A DNA stretch of 64,000 nucleotides from Tolypothrix bouteillei VB521301 (GTDB lineage Bacteria > Cyanobacteriota > Cyanobacteriia > Cyanobacteriales > Nostocaceae), in NCBI RefSeq assembly GCF_000760695.4, contig NZ_JHEG04000001.1:4064452-4128451 (forward strand), in the 5' to 3' direction. Numbering within the stretch: the first letter of the stretch is position 1; each line of letters starts with the position of its first letter. The notes under the pieces are model-generated. The model was not told the DNA's origin. It searched no databases and saw only the letters and a list, made by a program, of their open reading frames with translations. Both the position numbers and the translations under genes were made by a program. Shown here in pieces: positions 45,483-54,445 of the stretch.

Positions 45483-45884
45483 CTACTTCTTCCGTCTGTT
45501 GATGATGTGAATCACTGCACCTGCAGCTCCACAATCAACTGCATCTCCAAGGGTATCTTTACCGGGACGAGTGATAGCACCAACGGCTACACCAGATGCT
45601 GCACCGACTGCGACGTCTTGAGCCAAACTGCGGTTTTTAGGAGACCTCCTCAAACCGTTAGCACCGTTAACAGCAGCACCAGCAGCACCACACTTAACAG
45701 CATTATTAATTACGGAACCACGACCTCTAATAGCTCCGGAAACAGCACCAACACCAGCGCCAACAGCTGCATCGCGTCCCACTTTTCTGTCAGCTAGAGC
45801 AGATTGATATGGCAGAAAACTTGCGCCAATTAAACCAGTTGCCATCAGGCTTGATAGCACTGTACGTTTCAAAATCCAATTCAT
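45483..45884 (-). CDS. Exported glycine-zipper protein
   Basis: 133 residues. Signal peptide (ILKRTVLSSLMATGLIGASF, cleavage likely after SALA). The mature part is two repeats of a ~60-residue unit: AAVGAGVGAVSGAIRG ... AVKCGAAGAAV and VAVGAASGVAVGAITR ... AVDCGAAGAVI, each a glycine zipper with one Cys. ATG 45884 has GGAG 7 nt upstream. Envelope-located; such zippers insert in or span membranes. Function unknown. Confidence 0.75.
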   Translation of the reverse strand: MNWILKRTVLSSLMATGLIGASFLPYQSALADRKVGRDAAVGAGVGAVSGAIRGRGSVINNAVKCGAAGAAVNGANGLRRSPKNRSLAQDVAVGAASGVAVGAITRPGKDTLGDAVDCGAAGAVIHIINRRKK

Positions 45885-45899
45885 AGACTTACTCCTCAA

Positions 45900-46280
45900 A
45901 CGTTGAACGATATTATTTGAGTTTCATTTTCCCCTTCTCCAGTCTATACAAAAATCAACGGTTTTTACATGAAAAATCTTTCACGATCGCCGTAATTTTC
46001 ATTCATCAAGGCACCAATGTGTAGCAATTTTCTTTGATTTGTAAAATACACGCAGCGTGGGTATTGCTTGCCAGATAAGGCTTTTGAAGGGTAAACCGCA
46101 TTCTAAACTACTTAATTGTTTTTTTATAAACTATTTAAAATTACTATATCTTTTGACTTACTATTATTTCTGCAATTATTCCATATGTTGTATGCCATTT
46201 TAGCGATCGTCACATTCTTAGCAGTGAATTGTTAGTAGTTAGCTGTTAAGAGTCGCTACTAACAATTCACTGCTATTCAC
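45900..46280. other. Intergenic region
   Basis: No gene is seen. Near 46226-46275 is an inverted pair (CAGTGAATTGTTAGTAG / CTACTAACAATTCACTG) that can form a hairpin at the 3' side of the minus-strand YciI-like gene. Confidence 0.45.
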
Positions 46281-46550
46281 TTAGAAAGCTTGAATCCACT
46301 CTTTAACTGTATACTCAGTCCAAATACCGTTTTGCCAATAGGGATCGGCTTCAACTAACTGACGCACTGTGGCTTCGTCTTCAGCTTCGTAAATACCAAA
46401 AACTTTGGTGACATCTTTGGTAGGTCCGATAGTAATCAATACACCAGATTCTTTTTGCTTTGCGAGTCCCTCTAAATGTGCTTCGCGGTAAGGCGCACGT
46501 TTTTCTAGAACATCTTCGCAGTAACTTCCCCACATCACATATTTAGGCAT
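46281..46550 (-). CDS. YciI-like (YCII domain) protein
   Basis: 89 residues, MPKYVMWGSYCEDVLEKRAP, with REAHLEGLAKQKESGVLITIGP and the C-terminal EADPYWQNGIWTEYTVKEW: the ferredoxin-like YCII fold with the His-Asp pair (H of REAHL, D of EADPY). Biochemical roles are diverse and mostly unknown. ATG 46550 is chosen on family length; a longer frame starts at 46589. Confidence 0.82.
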   Translation of the reverse strand: MPKYVMWGSYCEDVLEKRAPYREAHLEGLAKQKESGVLITIGPTKDVTKVFGIYEAEDEATVRQLVEADPYWQNGIWTEYTVKEWIQAF

Positions 46551-46658
46551 GGTTATTTTTTTGAGAATTATTAACAACCGCAAATGCACGCAGATGCAAG
46601 CAGATAATAACCATCATATCAGCGTCCATCTGTGTTCATCTGCGGTCAATAATTCCAA

Positions 46659-49109
46659 TTAACTTCTTAAGGTCACCCCAAATTTTTCAACCAAAGCTTC
46701 GCGTACTTTGTTATGAACGGATTGCACTTCAGCATCGGTCAAAGTGCGATCGCTCGCCCTATAGAGCAAGCGGAATGCCAAACTCCGCTGTCCTTCGGGG
46801 ACGTGTTCGCCACGATACTCGTCAAAGAGTTCCACACCATCTAACAACTCTTTACCCGCTTTGGTAATTGCTTTTTCAATTTCAGCAACGGATACCTTCA
46901 CGGGTGCAAAGAAGGCGATATCTCGGTCAGAAGCTGGGTAAGTGGAGTAGGGTTTAAAGGGCGGTACGAGAATTTCATCAGCGTCTAAAGAAGTCAACAG
47001 CACGCCTAAGTCTAACTGGAACACGTAGACAGAATCCGGTAAACCTTTTTCTTTCCGGACTTGAGGATGTAGCTGTCCAAAGACACCCAATCTATTACCC
47101 CGAAGCCATAAAGAAGCAGTTCGCCCTGGGTGCAAGCGGGAATCTTTGCGATCGGGTTGATACTCTACGTTCAACCCCATATGCTGAAATACACCTTCTA
47201 AAATTCCTTTGGCTTCATACCAAGTCATTGGCTCTTCGCGACCGCTTGTTACCCACTTGCTTGAAGTTGTATCACCTCCAAGAATACCAGCAACCGCCTC
47301 TGCTTCCCTCAGCCCATCTTCGTCTTGCCAAAAAATCCGTCCAAATTCATAGCCATTGAGCGAACCGTTTCCCTGCTCTATATTGTACTGAAATGCATCA
47401 ATCAATCCAGCTATGAGGTCAGTTCGCAACGCCGAATATTCTGCAAACAAAGGATTGCTCAGAACAATCTGTCTGTCTTCCCCAGGTTTTACTAAGGAGT
47501 AATGCATCAGTTCGGTCAATCCTGCGGCTCGAAGCGACGCTCGCAACTTGCGCGTTTGTTCCCAATCAACAGGCAAGTAACCTGCTTCTGCGGTTTCTGG
47601 TAAAGTGTCGCAGAACTTATCATATCCGTAGAGACGGGCAACTTCTTCTATTAAATCAATTTCTCGTTCTAGGTCACGGTAACGATAGGGAGGAACGGAA
47701 ACCATCCACCGATTTTCATCAATAGGAGTTAATTTGCACCCAAGTGCTGTTAGTGTACGTTCAACATCTTGGCTTTGTAGTTCTCCTGTATCTTCCCCCA
47801 AATCGGTAGGACCGAGAACCTGATTTACTCTGTCCAAACGCAATTCTATCGATCGCACCCAAGTGGAAGGATCGGGGCGGGAGTCAGAAATTTCTTGATG
47901 TGCGATCGTACCTTCAGCCAGTTCGCTCAAAAGTGACAAAGCGCGACGTGTCGCCATCTCCAATTCAGCGCGGTTGACGCCCCGCTCGTACCTAGTGGAA
48001 GACTCACTTCTCAAACCCACGCTGCGAGAAGAACGGCGAATTGCCACGGAATCAAACAGTGCAGCTTCCAATACCAGGTTTTGAGTTTCATCATGGACTT
48101 CAGTGTCTTCTCCACCCATAACTCCCGCGATCGCAACAGGTCGATCTCCTGCAGTAATCAATAAGTTTTGAGTTGATAGAGTGCGAGTTTGCCCATCCAG
48201 AGTTTTAATAGTTTCACCAGCATTGGCAAAACGGACGCCAATTTCTAAAGAAGTACCGGGGCGCGTCGGCGTACCTGCAACACTCAAGAGACGTTCTCGG
48301 TCAAAAGCGTGCAAAGGTTGTCCCCATTCTAACATTACATAGTTAGTAATATCTACAACATTATTTATGGGTCGTACTCCAGCAGAACGCAATCGCTGTT
48401 GCAACCAATCAGGTGATGTTGCAATTTTAACATTTTCAACGCTCGTCCCGATATACGCGGGACAAGCTTGCGTATCTGCTATTTGGAGAGATAAATTAAA
48501 CTTACCTTCCGAACTTGATGTTTCACCAGGTTCGCTGAGCGATAGCTTTGCATTAGTTAGGGCTGCAACTTCACGGGCTATCCCTACCATACATAAAGCG
48601 TCAGCACGGTTAGCAGTAGCAGTCACATCTAAAATGACATCATCTAAACCTAATAGCGGACGCACATCGCTACCCAAGGGTAAGTTATCTTGAGCAAAAA
48701 TGTGAATTCCATCCACATCGTTAGGCAAACCCAGTTCCTTCAAAGAACAAATCATACCTTCAGATGGGACACCGCGTAATTTTGCAGGTTTAATTTTTAA
48801 GTCGATGTTAGGTAGGTAAGTTCCTACAGTCGCTACTGGTACGTAAATATCTGCTCGGACGTTAGATGCGCCACAAACAATATTGAGATTTTCACCCTTA
48901 CCTATATCGACTTGGCAAACACTCAATTTATCAGCGTTAGGATGGGGTTGACGTTCCAAGACTCTCCCCACAACAACACCATTTGCCCAAGTTCGGCGAT
49001 CTTCAATATCTTCTACTTCAAACCCAGCTAATGTCAGTGTTTCTGCTAACTCTTCCGGGCTAAGTTTTAATTCGACGAGTTCCTGTAACCATTTAAGTGA
49101 GATACGCAT
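46659..49109 (-). CDS. pheT: Phenylalanine-tRNA ligase beta subunit
   Basis: 816 residues, full length. N-terminal B1 and tRNA-binding EMAP-like domain ([19 protein letters not shown]), B3/4 editing region, B5 domain, catalytic-like core ([19 protein letters not shown] is in the B3-B5 link) and the C-terminal ferredoxin-fold anticodon-binding domain ([13 protein letters not shown] ... [20 protein letters not shown]). It pairs with PheS, which is not in the window. pheS and pheT are often unlinked in cyanobacteria. Confidence 0.95.
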   Translation of the reverse strand: MRISLKWLQELVELKLSPEELAETLTLAGFEVEDIEDRRTWANGVVVGRVLERQPHPNADKLSVCQVDIGKGENLNIVCGASNVRADIYVPVATVGTYLPNIDLKIKPAKLRGVPSEGMICSLKELGLPNDVDGIHIFAQDNLPLGSDVRPLLGLDDVILDVTATANRADALCMVGIAREVAALTNAKLSLSEPGETSSSEGKFNLSLQIADTQACPAYIGTSVENVKIATSPDWLQQRLRSAGVRPINNVVDITNYVMLEWGQPLHAFDRERLLSVAGTPTRPGTSLEIGVRFANAGETIKTLDGQTRTLSTQNLLITAGDRPVAIAGVMGGEDTEVHDETQNLVLEAALFDSVAIRRSSRSVGLRSESSTRYERGVNRAELEMATRRALSLLSELAEGTIAHQEISDSRPDPSTWVRSIELRLDRVNQVLGPTDLGEDTGELQSQDVERTLTALGCKLTPIDENRWMVSVPPYRYRDLEREIDLIEEVARLYGYDKFCDTLPETAEAGYLPVDWEQTRKLRASLRAAGLTELMHYSLVKPGEDRQIVLSNPLFAEYSALRTDLIAGLIDAFQYNIEQGNGSLNGYEFGRIFWQDEDGLREAEAVAGILGGDTTSSKWVTSGREEPMTWYEAKGILEGVFQHMGLNVEYQPDRKDSRLHPGRTASLWLRGNRLGVFGQLHPQVRKEKGLPDSVYVFQLDLGVLLTSLDADEILVPPFKPYSTYPASDRDIAFFAPVKVSVAEIEKAITKAGKELLDGVELFDEYRGEHVPEGQRSLAFRLLYRASDRTLTDAEVQSVHNKVREALVEKFGVTLRS

Positions 49110-49169
49110 GAATGTGTTGGGCTGTTCGATGAGTTTATAAACGCACAGTCTATTCTAAAACTAAATCTT

Positions 49170-49277
49170 GGCTAATAGCTAATAGCTAATAGCTAACTGC
49201 TAATTGCTAATTGCTAATTGTTGTTTTTCATCAGCCATTAACCATTAGCCATTAACCATTAGCCATTAGCAATTAAC
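49170..49277. repeat. Heptamer repeat hairpin, overlapping a gene end
   Basis: GGCTAATAGCTAATAGC ... (49170-49220) and the reverse-complement series CCATTAACCATTAGCC ... (49232-49277) can pair over a short T-rich loop. The right arm encodes the last residues (IANG) and the stop of the Hsp70-like gene. Confidence 0.8.
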
Positions 49278-51226
49278 AACCTTGCTTTATCGGCTTGTTC
49301 TTGAACGCTTTCCTTGAGCCATTCGCCAATGGATTTACCAAGTTTGACAGAAATTGTTGGATCTTGTATGAAAGTTTGTTGAATTTGTTGCTGTAACTCC
49401 GGTTTCTTCTGACGTGCGAGTTCATCAATTCTAGTGTCTGAAACGAATTTACGTATCCAAGCGGGTATGTCTGTATCTTTAATGAGAGATTCACCCACAA
49501 AGTAAGCTAAGACTCCAACAATCGGTGCAATAATTCCCGTAAAAAACAGGATATGAAATAAGCCAGCTAAAATAACTCCGACGATAATACCGACAAGGTG
49601 ACCGACAAAGACCGAAAGCCCTGTAAAATCATTAAATGAGATGGAAGTCGGGACTTTTTCAGCGCGATCGCCCAAATCAATGCTTTTATTTCCAAGTGTC
49701 CCAATGGGTAAACCATACTTGAGACAAATGGAATCTGTTTTTTCTCTCACCTCGTTTTGAACATCTAACAGCCACCGAACTAAACTAGCAGCCATTTTGT
49801 CATTGGCTTCACTTCCTGTTAACCAAGTTTTGGCTTTTTGCTGTATTTCTGATTCAAGAGCAGAGAGGGTTAAAATTTTGCGATCGCGCCATAATTTTAC
49901 ACTAGGAGCAATAACTTGGTCTACCAAACCATCTGCTAAGTCTTCTGCTAACTTTTCTAGAAAAGCAGGTATGCGATTTCCGACAATACCTGTCAATTCT
50001 CGGTCAAGAAATTGACCGATCTCTTCCAAAAACCCTTCTGTACGAACATAAACTCGTCCCCAACGCGATAATCCTCTGGCAATAGAAAGTTCTGCTTCTC
50101 CATCTCGCTTGCAAGATAAATTTGGAAAGACTTCCTGAGATATTTTTACAATAAAGCCCATTTTAGAAGCACTCCCTGTGAGGAGAATCGAACTCGGTTG
50201 AATTCCTATTTGCTCCAATTTTTGTTTGACTTCTTGCAATTGGTCGTGAAAAGCATCATACCAACTTTTATTCCCAAGCGCTGGCAAAGGTTCATGGAGG
50301 ATAGCTTGCATCGTTTTGCCATTCACTACAGGCAAAAATCTAAATTTTCTTTGAATATCTTCAATCCCGACATTCACTAAATTCTTGTCATAAGAATCCT
50401 CATAATTAAAATATTCTTCTTTCGCTTTTCGGCATCGGAGTTCGCAGCGATTTTTGTATAATGGGCTTTGCTCGAGCATGCTTTCAAGTTGTGAAATCTC
50501 TTCTAGTTGTAAAATTTCTTCATCTCTGAGGACTTCTCCCAGTCGTAAAATTTCTTCATGTCCTTCCCTGTATTGCTTGTGACATTTAAGGCTTGTCTTG
50601 AGAATTTCTTTATCTATCAGAGATGCACCTAAATCGTGTCCGAAATCTATGGGAGTATCAGACATTCCTTTCACAAGAGTGTAATCTGTTGTAGAAGAAC
50701 CAATATCAACAATTAATACTGACTTTTGCAATTCATTGATAGTGAATATGCCACTTTCTTTGGCGTGCATTAAAGCCGCTCGTGACTCTTTCACGACTGT
50801 GATATTTTGCAATCCCTCTTCCGAAAGAAGTTTCTTGTATGTTTCAATTTCTTCTTGCCACCATCCTGACGGACAACCTATAAAAAAGTGATTGATATCA
50901 TCTAATTGAATTTGTTTTGTATCAATGAGATGTTTGTAAATAGCTTTGACAAACTCTTGAAGACTTTTTTTATATTCTATAACATTAAATTTTCTAGTTT
51001 TAAAAGCTATTTCAAAGAGAGTAGCATCAGACATTTGACACGCCATTTCACCGATAATCACCCCTTTATTAGGATGATGGGCGATAGCAGTAATTTGGCT
51101 TTTTCTATTATTGATGAGTAAGCTTTGCGGTTCTGACTCTGAATTATCGGCTCTAACCCAAGTTAGTGCTGTTTCCCCGTGTCCTAAATCAAACCCGATA
51201 ATTTTAATTTCTTGATAGTCGTGCAT
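49259..51226 (-). CDS. Hsp70/actin-like ATPase with C-terminal membrane segments
   Basis: 655 residues. Actin/Hsp70 nucleotide-site motifs are visible: phosphate 1 IIGFDLGHGETAL, phosphate 2 LIVDIGSSTTDYTLV and the adenosine motif ILLTGSASKMGFIV. There is no DnaK-type substrate-binding domain. Instead, a helical region is followed by two or three hydrophobic segments (~545-590: LSVFVGHLVGIIVGVILAGL, FTGIIAPIVGVLAYFVG) and a charged tail. It lies just downstream of a coiled-coil glycine-zipper gene on the same strand, suggesting a membrane-linked chaperone-like pair. Confidence 0.75.
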   Translation of the reverse strand: MHDYQEIKIIGFDLGHGETALTWVRADNSESEPQSLLINNRKSQITAIAHHPNKGVIIGEMACQMSDATLFEIAFKTRKFNVIEYKKSLQEFVKAIYKHLIDTKQIQLDDINHFFIGCPSGWWQEEIETYKKLLSEEGLQNITVVKESRAALMHAKESGIFTINELQKSVLIVDIGSSTTDYTLVKGMSDTPIDFGHDLGASLIDKEILKTSLKCHKQYREGHEEILRLGEVLRDEEILQLEEISQLESMLEQSPLYKNRCELRCRKAKEEYFNYEDSYDKNLVNVGIEDIQRKFRFLPVVNGKTMQAILHEPLPALGNKSWYDAFHDQLQEVKQKLEQIGIQPSSILLTGSASKMGFIVKISQEVFPNLSCKRDGEAELSIARGLSRWGRVYVRTEGFLEEIGQFLDRELTGIVGNRIPAFLEKLAEDLADGLVDQVIAPSVKLWRDRKILTLSALESEIQQKAKTWLTGSEANDKMAASLVRWLLDVQNEVREKTDSICLKYGLPIGTLGNKSIDLGDRAEKVPTSISFNDFTGLSVFVGHLVGIIVGVILAGLFHILFFTGIIAPIVGVLAYFVGESLIKDTDIPAWIRKFVSDTRIDELARQKKPELQQQIQQTFIQDPTISVKLGKSIGEWLKESVQEQADKARLLIANG

Positions 51227-51240
51227 TGTAAATTATTATT

Positions 51241-51309
51241 TTTTAATTGTTAGTTGTTGTTGGTTAGTTGTTAGTTGTCTTCTACTACCGACTAACAACT
51301 AACTACTAA
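51241..51309. repeat. Heptamer repeats (GTTAGTT type) at gene end
   Basis: TTGTTAGTTGTTGTTGG (51247-51270) faces the inverse ACTAACAACTAACTACTAAC (51290-51310). The minus-strand gene at 51299 ends within it (VSS and TAG are repeat-encoded). Confidence 0.7.
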
Positions 51310-52306
51310 CAGGTTCAATAACAGATCCCGGTAAAAGGACTTGATTATCTTTAATAAAGGCGTGTTTTAGAGTAATATAATCTGTGACTTGTGGATCGAG
51401 ACTGGGCTCAAAGTAAAACATTGATAAAGGTTCCATCTCTAAGTTCTCTTCCTGCAAGGGTTGATAAACTCGAGCCTCAATTCCATAGTGTCTTAAAATT
51501 GTTGCTGCTTGTTCAATGCGTCGGCGTACAGCAGTTGGAAGTTGAGTTTGTTTATCTAAGGCGTCTGCCATTAAGTCTTGTAAGTACTCTAATAAATCTA
51601 AATTATTTTCCAACCCTAGTTTGGATGCTTTTTCTTCTCTGACTCCATAAGCAGCAACAGTTAAATCTATTGACTGAAAAGCTTGATAGAGGTGGTCTAG
51701 TAACTTATCAATGTTGATACTTATTTTTGCTTCTTTCTGCAATTCTACCTGTGATATATTATCTGAATTTTCAGGTAACTTGATTTCCCGAACTATCTTT
51801 CCTATAATTCCTCCCGTAACTGCTCCTATTAATCCCCACCAATAACCTCCCGCCAAAGTTCCCGCTACACCTCCGGCGAGTAAGCTGCTAATGACTTCGC
51901 GATTGTGTTGGATTTGTTGCGAGATGGCTTGCTTGCGATCGCCCAAGTATTTCTCTAAATGAGCAATGTTGTGCAATGGCAATAGAGTACTCAAGCCAAA
52001 CTTGGTTAAGCCTTCCTGGTTTTGCGATCGCATATTATCGGCGCTCATTACAGGAGTATCTTGACTGGGGCTTTGCATTTCAACCAATATCAAAATACTT
52101 GTGTATCGCTCGAGCATTTTTAGCATGACTGTTGCAAGACGTGCTTGCTGTGGCGTCAACCCGTTGATGTATTCACTATTAAAGTCTGCAAGTCTGTTAA
52201 TCTCGTTTTGTACTAGCTGAACAGCTTGCTCGGATGTCTCTATATTCTCTAGTTGAGTTTTCAGTTTTTGTTTTTCTTCTTGATAAGAAGATACAAGTGT
52301 TTTCAT
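51299..52306 (-). CDS. Coiled-coil/glycine-zipper protein, partner of the Hsp70-like gene
   Basis: 335 residues. N-terminal coiled coil (SYQEEKQKLKTQLENIETSE), helical middle, a glycine zipper at ~140-170 (LLAGGVAGTLAGGYWWGLIG, AVTGGIIGKI), then a helical C-terminal half (LLDHLYQAFQSIDLTVAAYG ... RRRIEQAATILRHYG). It lies 72 bp upstream of the Hsp70-like ATPase on the same strand. No family is recognised. The zipper suggests membrane insertion, and the pair may form one complex. Confidence 0.65.
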   Translation of the reverse strand: MKTLVSSYQEEKQKLKTQLENIETSEQAVQLVQNEINRLADFNSEYINGLTPQQARLATVMLKMLERYTSILILVEMQSPSQDTPVMSADNMRSQNQEGLTKFGLSTLLPLHNIAHLEKYLGDRKQAISQQIQHNREVISSLLAGGVAGTLAGGYWWGLIGAVTGGIIGKIVREIKLPENSDNISQVELQKEAKISINIDKLLDHLYQAFQSIDLTVAAYGVREEKASKLGLENNLDLLEYLQDLMADALDKQTQLPTAVRRRIEQAATILRHYGIEARVYQPLQEENLEMEPLSMFYFEPSLDPQVTDYITLKHAFIKDNQVLLPGSVIEPVSS

Positions 52307-52645
52307 GATAAATATTGGGGCATCCCTTCACTCTTGTTTCCAACCTCTGGCTGGCAATGACTTCAGATGGGTTACTGCGTCCTGTACTCTACTGAATAGG
52401 CAAGGCTGAGGCTCTCCGCGTGCATTCCCAAGCAGCTCCTTGGGAACTAAAAATTCTTGTTTCTTAATTCATTTTAACATTATTTTTCACAGTTGTATGG
52501 TTGATTAGTGCTTACATACTAGCTGTGAATTCGTTTTTTTTGCTCTAGCGATCGGCTTATATTTTTTTACTTACAAAAAGAAACCCAGTTTTTTCAAAAC
52601 CAGGCTCTTTTCACTATACTTTACAATTTTGGTGCAAGTTTCCCT
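52307..52645. other. Intergenic region with terminator
   Basis: No gene. It has a small palindrome TTCCCAAGCAGCTCCTTGGGAA (52424-52445) and, at its end, the terminator of the upstream-coded minus-strand gene. Confidence 0.5.
52574..52606 (-). terminator. Intrinsic terminator
   Basis: On the minus strand: CCTGGTTTT, loop GAA, AAAACTGGG (two G-U pairs), then TTTCTTTTT. It lies 40 bp after the stop of the 52646-52975 gene. Confidence 0.7.
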
Positions 52646-52975
52646 TTAAGACTGCTCTGTTTGCAAGCGAGAATCTTTTTGGGGTAACTGCTCCTTTTCT
52701 GAGGATTGAGGTTGTTGTCGCAATGAGGGTGGAGTCGCTTGACGAAATGCTCCACAGTAATACATTGTCATCACTGCTTTAAACGCCCAATGGTCGGGTG
52801 ATACATCGCTAAAAGGTATGGGTAAAGTTTCTGCTTGGTTGCGGACACAAGCATCAGGAACTTGACTTCCGTGGGTAGGAGGAGTCACAGGCGAATCTTG
52901 AGCATTAACAAGAGCAGTGAAGTAGGTAGTATTTAATACTAGTATACTGGCTGCTACAACTTTAAAGAAATTCAT
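52646..52975 (-). CDS. Exported protein with a single partial SLH-like motif
   Basis: 109 residues. Signal peptide (FKVVAASILVLNTTYFTALV, cleavage likely after NAQ or VNA). The centre reads IPFSDVSPDHWAFKAVMTMYYCGAF, the start of an S-layer homology domain, but the rest of the domain is missing and a Gln/Ser-rich tail follows. It may bind the cell wall or be a remnant. It starts 15 bp after the 45-residue membrane protein gene, so the two are probably one operon with a shared terminator. Confidence 0.65.
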   Translation of the reverse strand: MNFFKVVAASILVLNTTYFTALVNAQDSPVTPPTHGSQVPDACVRNQAETLPIPFSDVSPDHWAFKAVMTMYYCGAFRQATPPSLRQQPQSSEKEQLPQKDSRLQTEQS

Positions 52976-52990
52976 TGCTGTAAAAAAGTA

Positions 52991-53128
52991 CTAAGTCGTA
53001 GAAAACATAACAATCGTTAGTAGTAGCATAACCATTCCAACCACCCAAAGCATTAACGAACCCCAACCTACAGAATCTTCCTGTACTTTATGCCAGAAAT
53101 TAGTTATTAAATTTTGACGAGTAGCCAT
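52991..53128 (-). CDS. 45-residue single-helix membrane protein
   Basis: MATRQNLITNFWHKVQED followed by one membrane helix (LMLWVVGMVMLLLTIVMF) and a three-residue tail. GGAGG lies 8 nt upstream of the ATG. The gene sits 15 bp before the SLH-like gene. Small size, good ribosome site and operon spacing make it a convincing small gene. Function is unknown; it resembles accessory subunits of membrane complexes in size only. Confidence 0.65.
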   Translation of the reverse strand: MATRQNLITNFWHKVQEDSVGWGSLMLWVVGMVMLLLTIVMFSTT

Positions 53129-53576
53129 AACAATTCCCTCCGATTTTTAGTAGCTCTTACCAGACGCCACTAACCGAATTTCAACCATTAAGATTCACTA
53201 GCACTTGACCGCATTAATTGTGAGAAGCTGCAAGCTCCCCGACTTCTTTAAGAAGTTGGGTATCTAAGCAAACGAACTCACAACAATGAATGCAGGAGAT
53301 CGCTAGAGTACAATTTATGTCTTGAAATTCCACTAAATATGAGTGTTTAAACTCACTTTCCCAATTCAATAAACACGATTCCAGAAAAGATATTTCTTCT
53401 CTGTATATATTTTTATTCTCTCACAAGTAAGAGTTGACACTTGCACGATCGCACTTTCTTGAGAAAAAACTTAATGCTGATTATTGTTCGCGCTAAAAAT
53501 ATAAACAAAAAGTGACAGGCAATTATCGGATTAATACTGCTACAATATCATCTGCTTTCTGCCGTTCATTCCACTC
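53129..53576. other. Intergenic region
   Basis: No coding frame. It holds a hairpin CCCGACTTCT/AGAAGTTGGG (53238-53259), related to 30252-30279. Divergent promoters are expected here. Confidence 0.45.
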
Positions 53577-53987
53577 ATGCAACCATTTAAAACATTACTG
53601 CGGGTCAGGCACTACGAAATGGATGCCCTGGGACACGTTAATAATGCCGTCTACCAAAATTACTTAGAACAAGCCGCTGTAGAACATTCGGAACACTTAG
53701 GTTTGACTCTGGATGTCTATCGAGAATTAGGTGGCGTGTTTGTTATGCGACGAGTAGAAATTGACTACCTCCGTCCTGCGATCGCGGGTGATACCCTTGA
53801 GGTGACAACTTGGCTCAAGGAAATGCGAGGGACTCGTGCTTATCGAAGGTACGAAATTCGCAAGCAAAGCCAAGAAGATTTATTGGTCACGGCTGAAGCG
53901 TTGTGGGTATGGGTGGATGTTAAAACAATGCGTCCCCGAGCAATCCCAAATCTTTTGCAAGAAAAATTCTTACAAATAAGTATGTAA
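53577..53987 (+). CDS. Acyl-CoA thioesterase, hot-dog fold (4HBT, YbgC/FadM type)
   Basis: 136 residues. The active-site segment RHYEMDALGHVNNAVYQNYLEQA contains the catalytic Asp and the family DxxGHVNN motif, followed by GVFVMRRVEIDYLRPAIAGD. It hydrolyses acyl-CoA or acyl-ACP thioesters. In cyanobacteria a relative acts on 1,4-dihydroxynaphthoyl-CoA in phylloquinone synthesis, so that role is possible but not shown. Confidence 0.85.
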   Translation: MQPFKTLLRVRHYEMDALGHVNNAVYQNYLEQAAVEHSEHLGLTLDVYRELGGVFVMRRVEIDYLRPAIAGDTLEVTTWLKEMRGTRAYRRYEIRKQSQEDLLVTAEALWVWVDVKTMRPRAIPNLLQEKFLQISM

Positions 53988-54151
53988 TTGTAAAAAATGT
54001 TGTTAAAATCTGACCAATCATCACGTAGGCGTGGCGGTTTGACTTATGAAAGAGTATGATCTACCTTTAGCCTGTAAAGATCTGACTTTATAGGGAGGTG
54101 CGGGTGCTGTAACAGTATAGGAGTAAGTGATAAAGGGGATTGTAAACAGAT

Positions 54152-54394
54152 ATGGATCAAAACGAGCAACAACAGCGCCGTGCTGCTGCTAAGGAGTTTC
54201 TTAAATCTCTCAATCAGTTAGAAGATATGCTGCATGAGGACACTCTTGAAAATGAAGAAACCATAGAGTTGCCCAATGCTTGTATTGGTGAAACACAGGA
54301 AGCCAACGATGCATCAGCAATTGATTTAGAAGCTTTTGAAGACGCAGTTGCTGACATCGAGCAATATATGGCAAAGAAAAATTATGAATTATGA
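54152..54394 (+). CDS. Small acidic hypothetical protein
   Basis: 80 residues, rich in Glu, Asp and Asn (EDMLHEDTLENEETIELPN), all helical by eye (AAAKEFLKSLNQLEDML; EAFEDAVADIEQYMAKK). No family. Its last residues NYEL and the stop TGA are made by ATTATGA heptamers. It converges on the RNA methyltransferase gene, which ends in the same repeat. Confidence 0.6.
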   Translation: MDQNEQQQRRAAAKEFLKSLNQLEDMLHEDTLENEETIELPNACIGETQEANDASAIDLEAFEDAVADIEQYMAKKNYEL

Positions 54395-54445
54395 ATGATG
54401 AATATTATTTTCATAATTCATAATTCATAATTCATAATTTATAAT
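54380..54445. terminator. Bidirectional hairpin of ATTATGA heptamers between convergent genes
   Basis: AATTATGAATTATGAATGATGAA (54380-54402) faces four copies of TTCATAA/ATTCATA (54409-54445). Both gene stops lie within: TGA at 54392-54394 (plus) and at 54432-54434 (minus). Confidence 0.75.
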
